Assembly: GCA_028280305.1 (NCBI GenBank)
Contig: JANQMC010000157.1
Coordinates: 1-64,000 of the forward strand
DNA: 64,000 nucleotides
Source: Pelagibius sp.
GTDB taxonomy: Bacteria > Pseudomonadota > Alphaproteobacteria > Kiloniellales > Kiloniellaceae
Direction of reading: 5' to 3'
The number at the start of each line of letters is the position of its first letter. Positions within the stretch are counted from its first letter, which is position 1. Of this stretch, positions 7,344 through 17,705 are shown one piece after another. Position numbers and translations under genes: made by a program. Below the pieces are notes generated by a model. That model was not told the DNA's origin. It made no database searches and saw nothing but the letters and a program-made list of their open reading frames with translations.

Positions 7344-8417
7344 CTAAGGTTGCGGCGCGTCTTGTTGCGGCATACGGCGGGGCTCCGCCGCCGGCAGGCG
7401 GTTTTCCTCCACCGCGTGGCAGGCGACTTCGCCCGCCGCGGTCAGGAGCGGTTTCGGTGCTTCCTGCCGGCAGCGATCATTGGCGAAGGGGCAGCGCGGA
7501 TGAAAGTGGCAGCCGCTGGGCGGTGAAATCGGGCTCGGCACCTCGCCGGCCACGGGGATGCGGTGGCGCCCTGTCATCTCAAGGTCCGGAATGGCGTCGA
7601 GCAGCATCCGGGTGTAGGGGTGCTGGGGATTTCGGAACAGCGCCCGCGCCTCCCCCCACTCCACCAAGCGGCCCAGATACATCACCCCGACCATGTCGGA
7701 GATGTGATAGACCACCGCCAGGTCATGGCTGATGAAAAGATAGGTGAGGCCCAACTCGCGCTGCAGCCGTTTCATGAGATTGAGAATCTGTGCCTGGACC
7801 GAGACGTCGAGCGCGGAAGTCGGCTCGTCGCAGATCAGGAACTCCGGGTTGCTGGCCAGCGCCCGGGCAATGGAAATGCGCTGACGCTGGCCGCCGGAAA
7901 ACTCGTGCGGAAACTTCTCCCCATCCGCGGCGGCCAGACCAACCTGAACCAGCAGTTCGCCAACCCTCTCGGCAATCTCCTTCTTGTCGCTCATCAGGCC
8001 GTGGGCGCGGATCGGCTCGGCGATGATGTCCGCGACACGCCAGCGCGGATTGAGGCTGGCGTAAGGATCCTGGAAAATCATCTGCAGGCGCTTGCGCAGC
8101 GGCGCGATTTCGGCGCGGGTTTTCAGGCTCGCCATGTCCGTGCCGTCGATGACGATCCTGCCGCGCGTCGGGCTGTGCAGCCCCACCACGAGCCGCGCCA
8201 CGGTCGACTTGCCGCAGCCGGACTCGCCGACCAGACTGAAGGTCTTGCCCCGGGGGATGTCAAAAGAAACCCCGTCAACGGCTTTCAGCAGCACCCGTTT
8301 TTCGCCTTGCAGAATGCGGTTCAACAAAGGCGGTGAGACGTCGAAAAGCTTGGCCAATCCCTCGACCTGTACCAGAGGGCTGTCACCTGCAGTATCCTTC
8401 ATCGGGACCTCAACCAT
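7344..8417 (-). CDS. Oligopeptide/dipeptide ABC transporter ATP-binding protein (DppF/OppF-like)
   Basis: A 357-residue ATPase with Walker A GESGCGKST, the ABC signature FSGGQRQR, Walker B FLICDEPTSALD and the OppF/DppF C-terminal zinc-type extension (CHFHPRCPFANDRCRQE). It powers import with its partner, the next-upstream ATPase. The start at 8417 overlaps that gene by 8 bases; a second ATG five codons downstream (8402) is possible. It belongs to the seven-gene peptide uptake and hydrolysis operon. Confidence 0.93.
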   Translation of the reverse strand: MVEVPMKDTAGDSPLVQVEGLAKLFDVSPPLLNRILQGEKRVLLKAVDGVSFDIPRGKTFSLVGESGCGKSTVARLVVGLHSPTRGRIVIDGTDMASLKTRAEIAPLRKRLQMIFQDPYASLNPRWRVADIIAEPIRAHGLMSDKKEIAERVGELLVQVGLAAADGEKFPHEFSGGQRQRISIARALASNPEFLICDEPTSALDVSVQAQILNLMKRLQRELGLTYLFISHDLAVVYHISDMVGVMYLGRLVEWGEARALFRNPQHPYTRMLLDAIPDLEMTGRHRIPVAGEVPSPISPPSGCHFHPRCPFANDRCRQEAPKPLLTAAGEVACHAVEENRLPAAEPRRMPQQDAPQP

Positions 8418-9444
8418 CAGTGCCGCTCCTCACCCCTTTATCGAACAGCCAGCAGGCCGCCTGGGTGGCACCGACCGGCTGCAGATCCGGGCGCTCCTGA
8501 CGACAGCGGTCGAAGGCGCGCGGACAGCGCGGATTGAAGGCGCAGCCCCGGGGGATCGCGTTCAGGCGCGGCATGGCGCCATCGATCTGTGCCAGGTCCT
8601 CCACATCGTGGCCGACCAGAGGGATCGATCCCATCAGTCCCGCCGTGTAGGGGTGTTGGGCCCGCAGTACGACATCGTCAACCGGGCCGATCTCGACGAT
8701 GCGCCCGGCATACATCACCGCGACGCGGTCAGCCGTTTCCGCAATCACCCCCATGTCGTGGGTGACCAGCATGACGGCGGCGCCGTGTTCCCGGCAGAGT
8801 CGCTTCAGCAAGGCGATGATCTGGGCCTGGATCGAAACATCCAGCGCCGTCGTCGGCTCGTCGGCGATGATCAGGCGCGGGTTGATGCAGAGCGCCAGAG
8901 CGATCACGACACGCTGGCGCATGCCGCCGGAAAACTGATGCGGATACTGGTCGATGCGCTGGGCGGCGGCCGGAATGCCAACCTCCTCCAACAGTTCGAT
9001 GGCTCTGGCCCGGGCCCCCTTCTCGTTCAGGTCGGTGTGGGTCAGGATGGTTTCGGTCAGTTGCCGCCCGATGGTGTAGAGCGGATTGAGCGAGGTCAGC
9101 GGGTCCTGAAAGACCATGCCGATTTCCCGTCCGCGGATGCGGCGCATCTTCTCGTAAGAAAGGTTGTCGATACGCCGGCCGTCCAACTGTATCTGACCGC
9201 CGGCGATATGGCAGGGCGGCTCCAGCAGGCCGATCACGGCGGCGCCGGTCAGCGACTTGCCGGCGCCGGATTCACCCACCACGCCCAGAACTTCGCCCTC
9301 ATTGATATGGAACGACACGTCATCCACCGCAACCAGAGTGCCCCGGCGGTTGGGAATCTCGATGCGGAGATGGTCGACCTGCAGCAGCGGCTGATTGCTT
9401 TGGGCCGGATTGGTCTGCGGGGAGAGGGCGGAAAGATCGCTCAT
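8410..9444 (-). CDS. Oligopeptide/dipeptide ABC transporter ATP-binding protein (DppD/OppD-like)
   Basis: A 344-residue ATPase with Walker A GESGAGKS, signature FSGGMRQRV, Walker B LIIADEPTTALD and a C-terminal cysteine motif (CAFNPRCPRAFDRCRQE) typical of the OppD/DppD group. It pairs with the following ATPase. The gene starts 7 bases after the permease gene ends, in keeping with a single transcript. Family assignment is firm; transported peptides are unknown. Confidence 0.93.
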   Translation of the reverse strand: MSDLSALSPQTNPAQSNQPLLQVDHLRIEIPNRRGTLVAVDDVSFHINEGEVLGVVGESGAGKSLTGAAVIGLLEPPCHIAGGQIQLDGRRIDNLSYEKMRRIRGREIGMVFQDPLTSLNPLYTIGRQLTETILTHTDLNEKGARARAIELLEEVGIPAAAQRIDQYPHQFSGGMRQRVVIALALCINPRLIIADEPTTALDVSIQAQIIALLKRLCREHGAAVMLVTHDMGVIAETADRVAVMYAGRIVEIGPVDDVVLRAQHPYTAGLMGSIPLVGHDVEDLAQIDGAMPRLNAIPRGCAFNPRCPRAFDRCRQERPDLQPVGATQAACWLFDKGVRSGTDG

Positions 9445-9451
9445 ATCAGCT

Positions 9452-10420
9452 CTAACGGAGCTTCGGATTGAGGGCGTCGCGCAACCAGTCGCCCAACAGA
9501 TTGACCGCCAGAACCAGGACCGCCAGCGCCACGCCTGGGAAGATGGTGATCCACCACTCGCCGGAGAAAGGGAAGTCGTTGCCGACGCGGATCAGCGTGC
9601 CCAGTGAGGGCGAGGTCAGCGGCACTCCGACTCCAAGGAAGGAAAGTGTCGCCTCGGTGATGACGGCGATGGCGAGATTGATGGTGGCGATCACCAGCAC
9701 CGGCCCCATCACGTTGGGCAGCACGTGGCGCAGCATGATGAGGAACGGCGGAATACCGATAACCCGCGCGGCCTGCACATACTCCTTGTTGCGCTCCACC
9801 ATGGCCGAGCCGCGCACCGTACGGGCGTATTGCACCCAGAACGAAAGCCCGATGGCCAGCACCAGTACATAGAACCAGACCTCGCTGTGGAAGTCGCGGG
9901 GCAGCACCGCCCGCGCCAGGCCGTCGATCAAGAGGGCGATGAGGATCGCCGGAAAGGTGAGCTGCACGTCGGCGGCGCGCATGATGATGGCATCTATGGT
10001 GCCGCCGAAGTAACCGCTGATCAGGCCCAGGGAAATACCCAGCACCATGGCGAAAAGAACCGACGCAAAGCCGACGCCCAGGGAAATGCGCGAACCGTAG
10101 ATGATGGTCGAGAGAATGCCGCGCCCCTGATCATCGGTGCCCAGCAGAAAACGGGCGTCTCCGCCATCCTGCCAGATCGGCGGGATGAAGGAATCGAGCA
10201 GGTCGATGGTCGTGAGATCGAAGGGATTGTTGGGCGCTACCAGCGGCGCGAAGGCCGAAGCACCGACGAATATCAGGGTGATGACGGCGGAGACGATGAT
10301 CACCGGCGAGCGGGTGAAGGAATACCAGATGTCGCTGTCGAAGAAGCGCTTTGTGACATCGATAATCCGCTCACCCAATCCGGGCCCGGCGGCAAGAGGT
10401 CTTTCCTGGTTCACAGCCAT
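9452..10420 (-). CDS. Peptide ABC transporter permease (DppC/OppC-like)
   Basis: A 322-residue membrane protein with a cytoplasmic N terminus, a first helix near residues 35-60 and five more helices. It has the DppC-type extracytoplasmic segment DDQGRGILSTIIYGSRISL and the EAA loop region (EYVQAARVIGIPPFLIMLRHVLPNVMGPV) that docks on the ATPase. It lies 9 bases after the DppB-like gene. Confidence 0.93.
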   Translation of the reverse strand: MAVNQERPLAAGPGLGERIIDVTKRFFDSDIWYSFTRSPVIIVSAVITLIFVGASAFAPLVAPNNPFDLTTIDLLDSFIPPIWQDGGDARFLLGTDDQGRGILSTIIYGSRISLGVGFASVLFAMVLGISLGLISGYFGGTIDAIIMRAADVQLTFPAILIALLIDGLARAVLPRDFHSEVWFYVLVLAIGLSFWVQYARTVRGSAMVERNKEYVQAARVIGIPPFLIMLRHVLPNVMGPVLVIATINLAIAVITEATLSFLGVGVPLTSPSLGTLIRVGNDFPFSGEWWITIFPGVALAVLVLAVNLLGDWLRDALNPKLR

Positions 10421-10429
10421 GCCCGCCCC

Positions 10430-11455
10430 CTACTGATGTCCGGCCGCGACGGCGCGGTCGGCGCGCAGCCGCGGATCGACGACGTAGTAAAGCAGGTCGA
10501 CGACGAGATTGATGACCACGAAAAAGAAGCCGATCATCATCAGGTAGGAGGCCATGACCGGAATGTCGACTTCGTTGATTGCCTGAATGAACAACAGGCC
10601 CATGCCCGGCCACTGAAATACCTGCTCGGTAATCAGCGCGAAGGCGATGATGGAGCCGAGCTGCAGGCCGGTGATGGTGATCACCGGCACCAGGGTGTTC
10701 TTAAGCGCGTGGCCGAAATTGACGGCACGGTTGGTCAGGCCGCGGGCGCGGGCGAACTTGATGTAGTCCGTACGCAGCACCTCCAGCATCTCAGAGCGCA
10801 CCAGACGCATGATCAGCGTCATCTGAAACAGCGCCAGGGTAATCGACGGCAGGATCAGCGCCAGAATGCCGGACTGAGTGAGGAATCCGGTGCTCCACCA
10901 GCCGACCTGGGTGACCTCGCCGCGCCCGAAGGTCGGCAGCTGCGGTAATAGAGAGAAACCCAGCGCCGAGTTTATGTCCTGGGACATCACCCCGAAAATC
11001 AGAATAAGCAGGATGCCGATCAGGAAGGTCGGCAGCGACACGCCGATCAGCGAAATAGTCAGAAAAACCTGCGACAGGAAGCCGCGGCGGTGCAAACCGG
11101 TATAGACGCCCATGGGCACGCCGATGAAAAGCGCCAGGAAGGCGGCCACCAAGGAGAGTTCCAGGGTCGCCGGCATGCGCTCGGCAATCAGTTGCGAGAC
11201 AGGGCGGCGGTGACGGTAGGAGATACCGAAGTCCCCCTGCACGGCCTTTACCAGAAAGCGCCCGTACTGCACGACGAAAGGATCATCGAGGCCGAGACGC
11301 TCGCGCAGTTCCTGGCGCTGTTCCAGGGTGGTGTCCTGCCCCACCATGTTGTTGATCGGATCGCCGACGTAGTTGAACAGCGAGAAGGCGATGAAGCCCA
11401 CTGCCAGCATCACGAAGATGGACTGCAAGAGCCGTCGGACAACGAAGGCGATCAT
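10430..11455 (-). CDS. Peptide ABC transporter permease (DppB/OppB-like)
   Basis: A 341-residue six-helix permease. The N-terminal helix is followed by the DppB-type motif GDPINNM and later by the EAA-type loop DYIKFARARGLTNRAVNFGHALKNTLVPV. It forms the transmembrane channel with the DppC-like protein. It follows the binding-protein gene after 87 bases, a gap usual for this operon type, where the binding protein is made in excess. Confidence 0.93.
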   Translation of the reverse strand: MIAFVVRRLLQSIFVMLAVGFIAFSLFNYVGDPINNMVGQDTTLEQRQELRERLGLDDPFVVQYGRFLVKAVQGDFGISYRHRRPVSQLIAERMPATLELSLVAAFLALFIGVPMGVYTGLHRRGFLSQVFLTISLIGVSLPTFLIGILLILIFGVMSQDINSALGFSLLPQLPTFGRGEVTQVGWWSTGFLTQSGILALILPSITLALFQMTLIMRLVRSEMLEVLRTDYIKFARARGLTNRAVNFGHALKNTLVPVITITGLQLGSIIAFALITEQVFQWPGMGLLFIQAINEVDIPVMASYLMMIGFFFVVINLVVDLLYYVVDPRLRADRAVAAGHQ

Positions 11456-11542
11456 GAATTCGAGAACCCGAGCCGAAGAGAGGCGGAACGCGAAAAGCGA
11501 AGGCCCGAACCGGCGGGTCCGGGCCTTCTACGCAATCGTGAT

Positions 11543-13156
11543 CTAGTTCACCGTCACGTACTGAAGGTGAAAGACGTTGTCGGGCCGCTGGGCGACCGTG
11601 GCATCGTCGTTGACGCCCCAGGACAGCGGCTGCTGATGCAGCGGAATGTGCCCCACCTCTTCGGAGTGGATCTTGAAAGCCTCGTCGATCAGCGCCTGAC
11701 GCTTTTCCTGATCGGTTTCGACCTGGATCAGGTCCGACAGCTCGGTCACCCGTTCATTGCAATAGCCGCCCAGATTGAAGGCGCCCTTGCCGTCGACACG
11801 GCAGGACATCAGCGCCGTGATCGGGTTGTGCGAGTCGAAGGTCGAAGGCGTCCAGCCCAGCAGGTAGAAGCTGGTGTCGTAGTTGTTCTGGGCCAGCACC
11901 TTGCCGAAGTACTTCGACTTGGTCTGCGCCAGCAGATCAATCTTCACACCGATCTTGGCCAGCATAGAGGCCACGGCCTGGCAGATCCGCTCGTCGTTCA
12001 CATAGCGGTCGTTGGGGCAATCCATGGTGACTTCAAAACCATCGGGATAACCGGCCTCCACCAGCAGGGACTTGGCCTTCTCGACGTCAAAGGGCAGACG
12101 CTCGTTCATCGCTGCATTGAAGCCGTTGATCTGCGGCGCGACCATCAGGTTGCTGGGCGTGGCGGAACCACGCATCACCTTTGAGCGGATCGCTTCGATA
12201 TCGATCGCCTGATAGAAAGCCTGGCGAACCCGCTGATCCTTGAAGGGATTCTTGCCCTTGACGCTGGAGGCGAGCAGTTCGTCACGGTCCTGATCAAAAC
12301 CGAGGAAGATCGTGCGCGCTTCCGGACCGGTCAGCGGGCTGACGCCGTTGGCGTCTTCCAGGCGTTTCCAGTCCTGAACCGGAATCGGATAAGCCATGTG
12401 CACATCACCGGAAATCAGCGCGGCGACACGGGTGGCATCCTGGCTGATCGGGGTGAACACCGCTTCGGTGATGTTGCTCTTGTTCTGACCCCACCAATTG
12501 GGATTGGGAACCAGCACCGTCTTCACGTCCGGCTGGCGCTCGGTGACCATGAAGGGGCCGGTGCCGTTGGCGTTGATGTTGGCAAAGTTGCCCTGATCAT
12601 CGCCCTTCACGTTGGTGGCGGAGGTGGTGTTGTTCTCCGCCGCCCATTCCTTGTCCATGATGTAGAAAATTTCGAGCTGCAGCGGCAGAATCGGGTTCGG
12701 CGCCGGGGTCACGATGTCGACCGTATGGTCGTCGACCTTCACCGCCTCTTTGATCAGGCCGGCCACGACTTTCATGTCGGAGCCTTCGGTGTTGATGCGA
12801 TCAACAGAGAAGAGTACGTCATCGGCATTGAAGCTATTGCCGTTCTGGAACTTCACACCCTTGCGCAGTGTGAAGCGCCAGGTGTCCGGCTTCACGTTTT
12901 CCCAGGATGTCGCCAGGGCCGGCACCAACTCCAGATCCGGCGTCCGGGTCACCAGGCCCTCATAGAAGTTGGACTGGAAACCCAGGGTCATGGTCTCAAA
13001 AAGTCCATGGGGATCCATGGTCTGAACGTCGCCCTGGAAAGCCCATTTAAAGGTCTTCGCTTCGGCGCCACCCACGGCGCCGCCAATCGCCAGAGCGGCG
13101 GCTGCAACAGCGGCTGTAAGGCCGTGGCGCAGACTCTTTCCTCGTCGCAATTTCAT
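11543..13156 (-). CDS. Peptide ABC transporter substrate-binding protein (family 5, DppA-like)
   Basis: A 537-residue periplasmic protein with a Sec signal peptide (basic start KLRRGKSLRH, hydrophobic core, cleavage after GGAEA) and family 5 signatures such as MDPHGLFETMT, YEGLVTRTPDLELVPALATSW and the RQAFYQAIDIEAI region. The start at 13156 is preferred because GAGGGAG lies 7 bases upstream; the ATG seven codons earlier (13177) has no spaced ribosome binding site. It captures peptides or related solutes for the adjacent permeases. Confidence 0.92.
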   Translation of the reverse strand: MKLRRGKSLRHGLTAAVAAAALAIGGAVGGAEAKTFKWAFQGDVQTMDPHGLFETMTLGFQSNFYEGLVTRTPDLELVPALATSWENVKPDTWRFTLRKGVKFQNGNSFNADDVLFSVDRINTEGSDMKVVAGLIKEAVKVDDHTVDIVTPAPNPILPLQLEIFYIMDKEWAAENNTTSATNVKGDDQGNFANINANGTGPFMVTERQPDVKTVLVPNPNWWGQNKSNITEAVFTPISQDATRVAALISGDVHMAYPIPVQDWKRLEDANGVSPLTGPEARTIFLGFDQDRDELLASSVKGKNPFKDQRVRQAFYQAIDIEAIRSKVMRGSATPSNLMVAPQINGFNAAMNERLPFDVEKAKSLLVEAGYPDGFEVTMDCPNDRYVNDERICQAVASMLAKIGVKIDLLAQTKSKYFGKVLAQNNYDTSFYLLGWTPSTFDSHNPITALMSCRVDGKGAFNLGGYCNERVTELSDLIQVETDQEKRQALIDEAFKIHSEEVGHIPLHQQPLSWGVNDDATVAQRPDNVFHLQYVTVN

Positions 13157-13343
13157 TGCTGTCTCCCTCGCAGTCATCCCTGTTCACCCACATCCCTCAG
13201 AGATTCCGGTTGCCAAAGGGTCAAACCGGAGAAACTTAGGGGTTTTGTTTTTTCTGTGGGCCACAGCCTAGCCCGATGCGCTCCGGATTCACAAGCCGCT
13301 TGCCGCCCCGCCGGGCAGCCTCAACTTCTGGCGGAAACGGGTC

Positions 13344-14579
13344 TTACGACGCCTTTCGCTTCACGAAGGCGCCGGCTTTCATGATCATCGGAATATGCTT
13401 GCCCTGATCCTGCAACACCGACAGGTCTGCCAGAGGATCGCCGTCGACGACGATAAGGTCCGCCAGGGCGCCTTCCGCCACCACGCCGAGTTCGCCCTCG
13501 GCGTTCAGCAGGGCGGCATTTACCGAGGTCGCCGAGCGCAGGATTTCAGCGGCTGACAGCACCTCGGCGCGAATCAGGAACTCGCCCGATTGGTGGGCCT
13601 GCATATCGCCCAGAAGGTCGGTGCCGAAGCCCACGGTGACGCCGGCCGCCTTCAAGATCTCCAGCGACGTCAGGCCCGCCGCCCGTACCGCTTTCAGCTT
13701 CTCCTGGCTGACCGCAGGCAGCCCAAGGTCGGGTCCGAAACGGTGCAGCGCGTCATAGGTCACCAGGGTCGGCACCACGAAGGCGCCCTCCGCCGCGCAA
13801 AGCGCCGCCGTCGGTTCGTCGATCAGATTGGCGTGCTCAATGGACCGCACGCCGTATTGCACACAGCGGGAAATCGCTTCCGGTGTATAGGCATGCGCCA
13901 TCACATAAGTGCGCCAGGAAGCAGCCTCCCAGACGATGGCGCGGATCTCATCCTCTGAATACTGCAGGTTCCAGATCGGATCGCTCGGCGAGGCCACGCC
14001 GCCGGAGGCCATGATCTTGATCTGGGTTGCACCCTTGCGCAGTTCTTCGCGGGCTGCCTGCTGAACGGCCGGCACACCATCGGCGATGACGCCGAAGATG
14101 TGACTGCCCTGCCCGCAGAAGCAAAAGGCGCTGTGATCCTCCAGCGCGCGAAAGTCTGCATGGCCGCCGGTCTGGGTCAGGGCACGCCCGGAGTAGAAAA
14201 GCCTTGGGCCCTGGATGAGCCCCGCCTTGATCGCCATGGCCAGGCCGTAGTCGGCGCCGCCGGCGTCACGCACCGTGGTGAAACCGCGCAGCAGCGCCGC
14301 CTCCAGCAGATGGCGGGCGTGCTGGGCCAGCAGGGAACGCGGCATGACTTCCATCTTGGCGAAATCCGGATCTGCCGCCATGGCGTGGAAGTGGGCGTCG
14401 ATCAAGCCGGGCATCAGGGTGCGCCCGCCCAGATCGATAACCTCCGCGCCATCAGCGGTGATCGGGCGGTCGGACACCTCTTTGATGCGCTCGCCCTCGA
14501 CGAGGACATGGCGGCCTTCCAATAACTCGGAACCGAGCCCGTCGAACAGCCTGCAGTCTTGGAAAACTATCTGAGCCAT
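13344..14579 (-). CDS. Metal-dependent amidohydrolase (imidazolonepropionase/prolidase-like)
   Basis: A 411-residue amidohydrolase-superfamily enzyme with LIDAHFHAMAAD (metal-binding HxH), the lysine-region segment TQIKIMASGGVASPSDP, the metal His of VMAHAYTPEA and SIEHANLID, and the late Asp in VGFGTDLLGDMQAHQ. The ATG at 14579 has a strong G+A-rich ribosome binding site; an upstream start at 14615 is unlikely. Relatives cleave Xaa-Pro dipeptides or related amides. As first gene of the transporter operon and paired with an M20 peptidase at its end, it probably breaks down imported peptides. A 187-base gap with no obvious structure separates it from the binding-protein gene. Confidence 0.85.
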   Translation of the reverse strand: MAQIVFQDCRLFDGLGSELLEGRHVLVEGERIKEVSDRPITADGAEVIDLGGRTLMPGLIDAHFHAMAADPDFAKMEVMPRSLLAQHARHLLEAALLRGFTTVRDAGGADYGLAMAIKAGLIQGPRLFYSGRALTQTGGHADFRALEDHSAFCFCGQGSHIFGVIADGVPAVQQAAREELRKGATQIKIMASGGVASPSDPIWNLQYSEDEIRAIVWEAASWRTYVMAHAYTPEAISRCVQYGVRSIEHANLIDEPTAALCAAEGAFVVPTLVTYDALHRFGPDLGLPAVSQEKLKAVRAAGLTSLEILKAAGVTVGFGTDLLGDMQAHQSGEFLIRAEVLSAAEILRSATSVNAALLNAEGELGVVAEGALADLIVVDGDPLADLSVLQDQGKHIPMIMKAGAFVKRKAS

Positions 14580-14617
14580 CGTCGCGCCCTCCCCCCTTGC
14601 TACCGGACCCCGCACAG

Positions 14618-15532
14618 TCAGCGCATGCTAGGGACTTGTCCGCCTGCTGGCAATTGAGCGCCTGAGATCTGTCCGCCGCTGCGAATACCGCGCAGCACCG
14701 CCCGCGCCAGGGGTTCGGCCTCGGCCCAAGGCATACCCGGCTTCAGGCCGTCATCGTAGAGCATCCGAATCAACAAGCGGTCGCGCGCGGTCAGGTCGAC
14801 CTGCCGACCTGAATCGCTGAAGACCGAGTCCGCCGTCGGCGCCAGATCGTTCATCAGGCCGAAGACCTGGGTCACCTCCTGCACCAGGCAGCCTCGGACG
14901 GTGCGCTCCCCACGGTCGCTGCGGATAAAGGCGACGGCGAAGTCGATGCTGCGCCCGCTGGGCCAGCCGCCCCAGACAAAACCGAAGCAGGTTGCGGAGG
15001 TCTCCATCCGGGCCAGTAAGGCCTCGTAGCGGCGCCGGTCGGCAATCTTGTGGGCGAAGAGGCCGCGATGGCGGCGGGCCGCGGCGAAGGGATCATCGGC
15101 AAGAAAGATCAGCAGGTTGGCCGCCTCAACCGGCGCGGCAGCGATATCCAGGCCGGTGAGCCTCGCAAGCTCGGCAAGGTGACCCGCCGCCATTTGCCGA
15201 AAGGCCGGCGGCAGTGGCGCGGCGGTGTCCGCCGTGTCGCCGGCAATCAGGGCAGCCCGGACCGGCAAGGTCCACTTCGCCAGATGGTCCCGGCGCGGAC
15301 GCGGCTGTCCGTCATTGCCCAGGACCGGGCGCTCGGTCCGGTAGGCAACAGCGCGGAAATCCTGCAGCAGGCCCTCTTCCACCGGATCGGACGGCCCGGA
15401 CGGCGGCGTACAGCCTGCCGGAACTGTCAGGAGCAGGCAGGAGAACGCCAGGGCCCTGCTCAAAGACCTGATTGGCAGGGCTTCGGTTTTAGCAAAGGTG
15501 CCGAGCAAAGAAGCTGCTATGATCCCCTCCAT
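14618..15532 (-). CDS. DUF2927 family lipoprotein
   Basis: A 304-residue protein with a lipoprotein signal (LAFSCLLLTVPAGC, lipidated Cys about residue 41) and a C-terminal DUF2927-type region: CLVQEVTQVFGLMNDL, DSVFSD, LTARDRLLIRMLYDDGLKPGM. The family has no established function; some relatives look like degenerate zinc proteases, but here the position of the HE pair reads QE, so proteolysis is doubtful. The ATG at 15532 has AGAGGT upstream; a TTG at 15463 would give a shorter, more standard lipoprotein signal. It ends 38 bases from the amidohydrolase start and may be read with the operon. Confidence 0.75.
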   Translation of the reverse strand: MEGIIAASLLGTFAKTEALPIRSLSRALAFSCLLLTVPAGCTPPSGPSDPVEEGLLQDFRAVAYRTERPVLGNDGQPRPRRDHLAKWTLPVRAALIAGDTADTAAPLPPAFRQMAAGHLAELARLTGLDIAAAPVEAANLLIFLADDPFAAARRHRGLFAHKIADRRRYEALLARMETSATCFGFVWGGWPSGRSIDFAVAFIRSDRGERTVRGCLVQEVTQVFGLMNDLAPTADSVFSDSGRQVDLTARDRLLIRMLYDDGLKPGMPWAEAEPLARAVLRGIRSGGQISGAQLPAGGQVPSMR

Positions 15533-15631
15533 CGCGCCACCTCTGATGTGGCAATCCCGGAAGAGATTGCCTTTGCGCTGCTGCGTTTCAGATTAAGTTT
15601 GGAAGTCGCAGCACGCCGAATGTCCCCCTTG

Positions 15632-15658
15632 TGGCCTGATTGGCCTGAGTGGCCCGAG
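15632..15658. repeat. Three tandem 9-bp repeats
   Basis: TGGCCTGAT, TGGCCTGAG and TGGCCCGAG follow one another directly, between the DUF2927 gene and the divergent ABC exporter. It may be slippage; no function can be stated. Confidence 0.5.
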
Positions 15659-15702
15659 CGCGAAACCGAAAACCGGAACGGACCAGGAGAACCGCCCCGC
15701 AG

Positions 15703-17550
<1,848 letters not shown>

Positions 17551-17705
17551 CGCCCGGCAGCGCGTTCCATCGGAATGCCGTGGCCATGCGCCGGGCCCCG
17601 GCCCGCTATGCGCCGACAAGACTTGGCCGCACCTGCCCGCGAAGGGTAGGCTGCCGTCAACTGCCGCCGGAAGCGGGGCACAGCTCAAAAGATCGGGAGA
17701 CAAAA

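Noticed and set aside
8092..9471. 459-codon open frame antisense to the two peptide-transporter ATPases
   Set aside because: It spans two well-defined genes and their overlap, which a real gene would not do.
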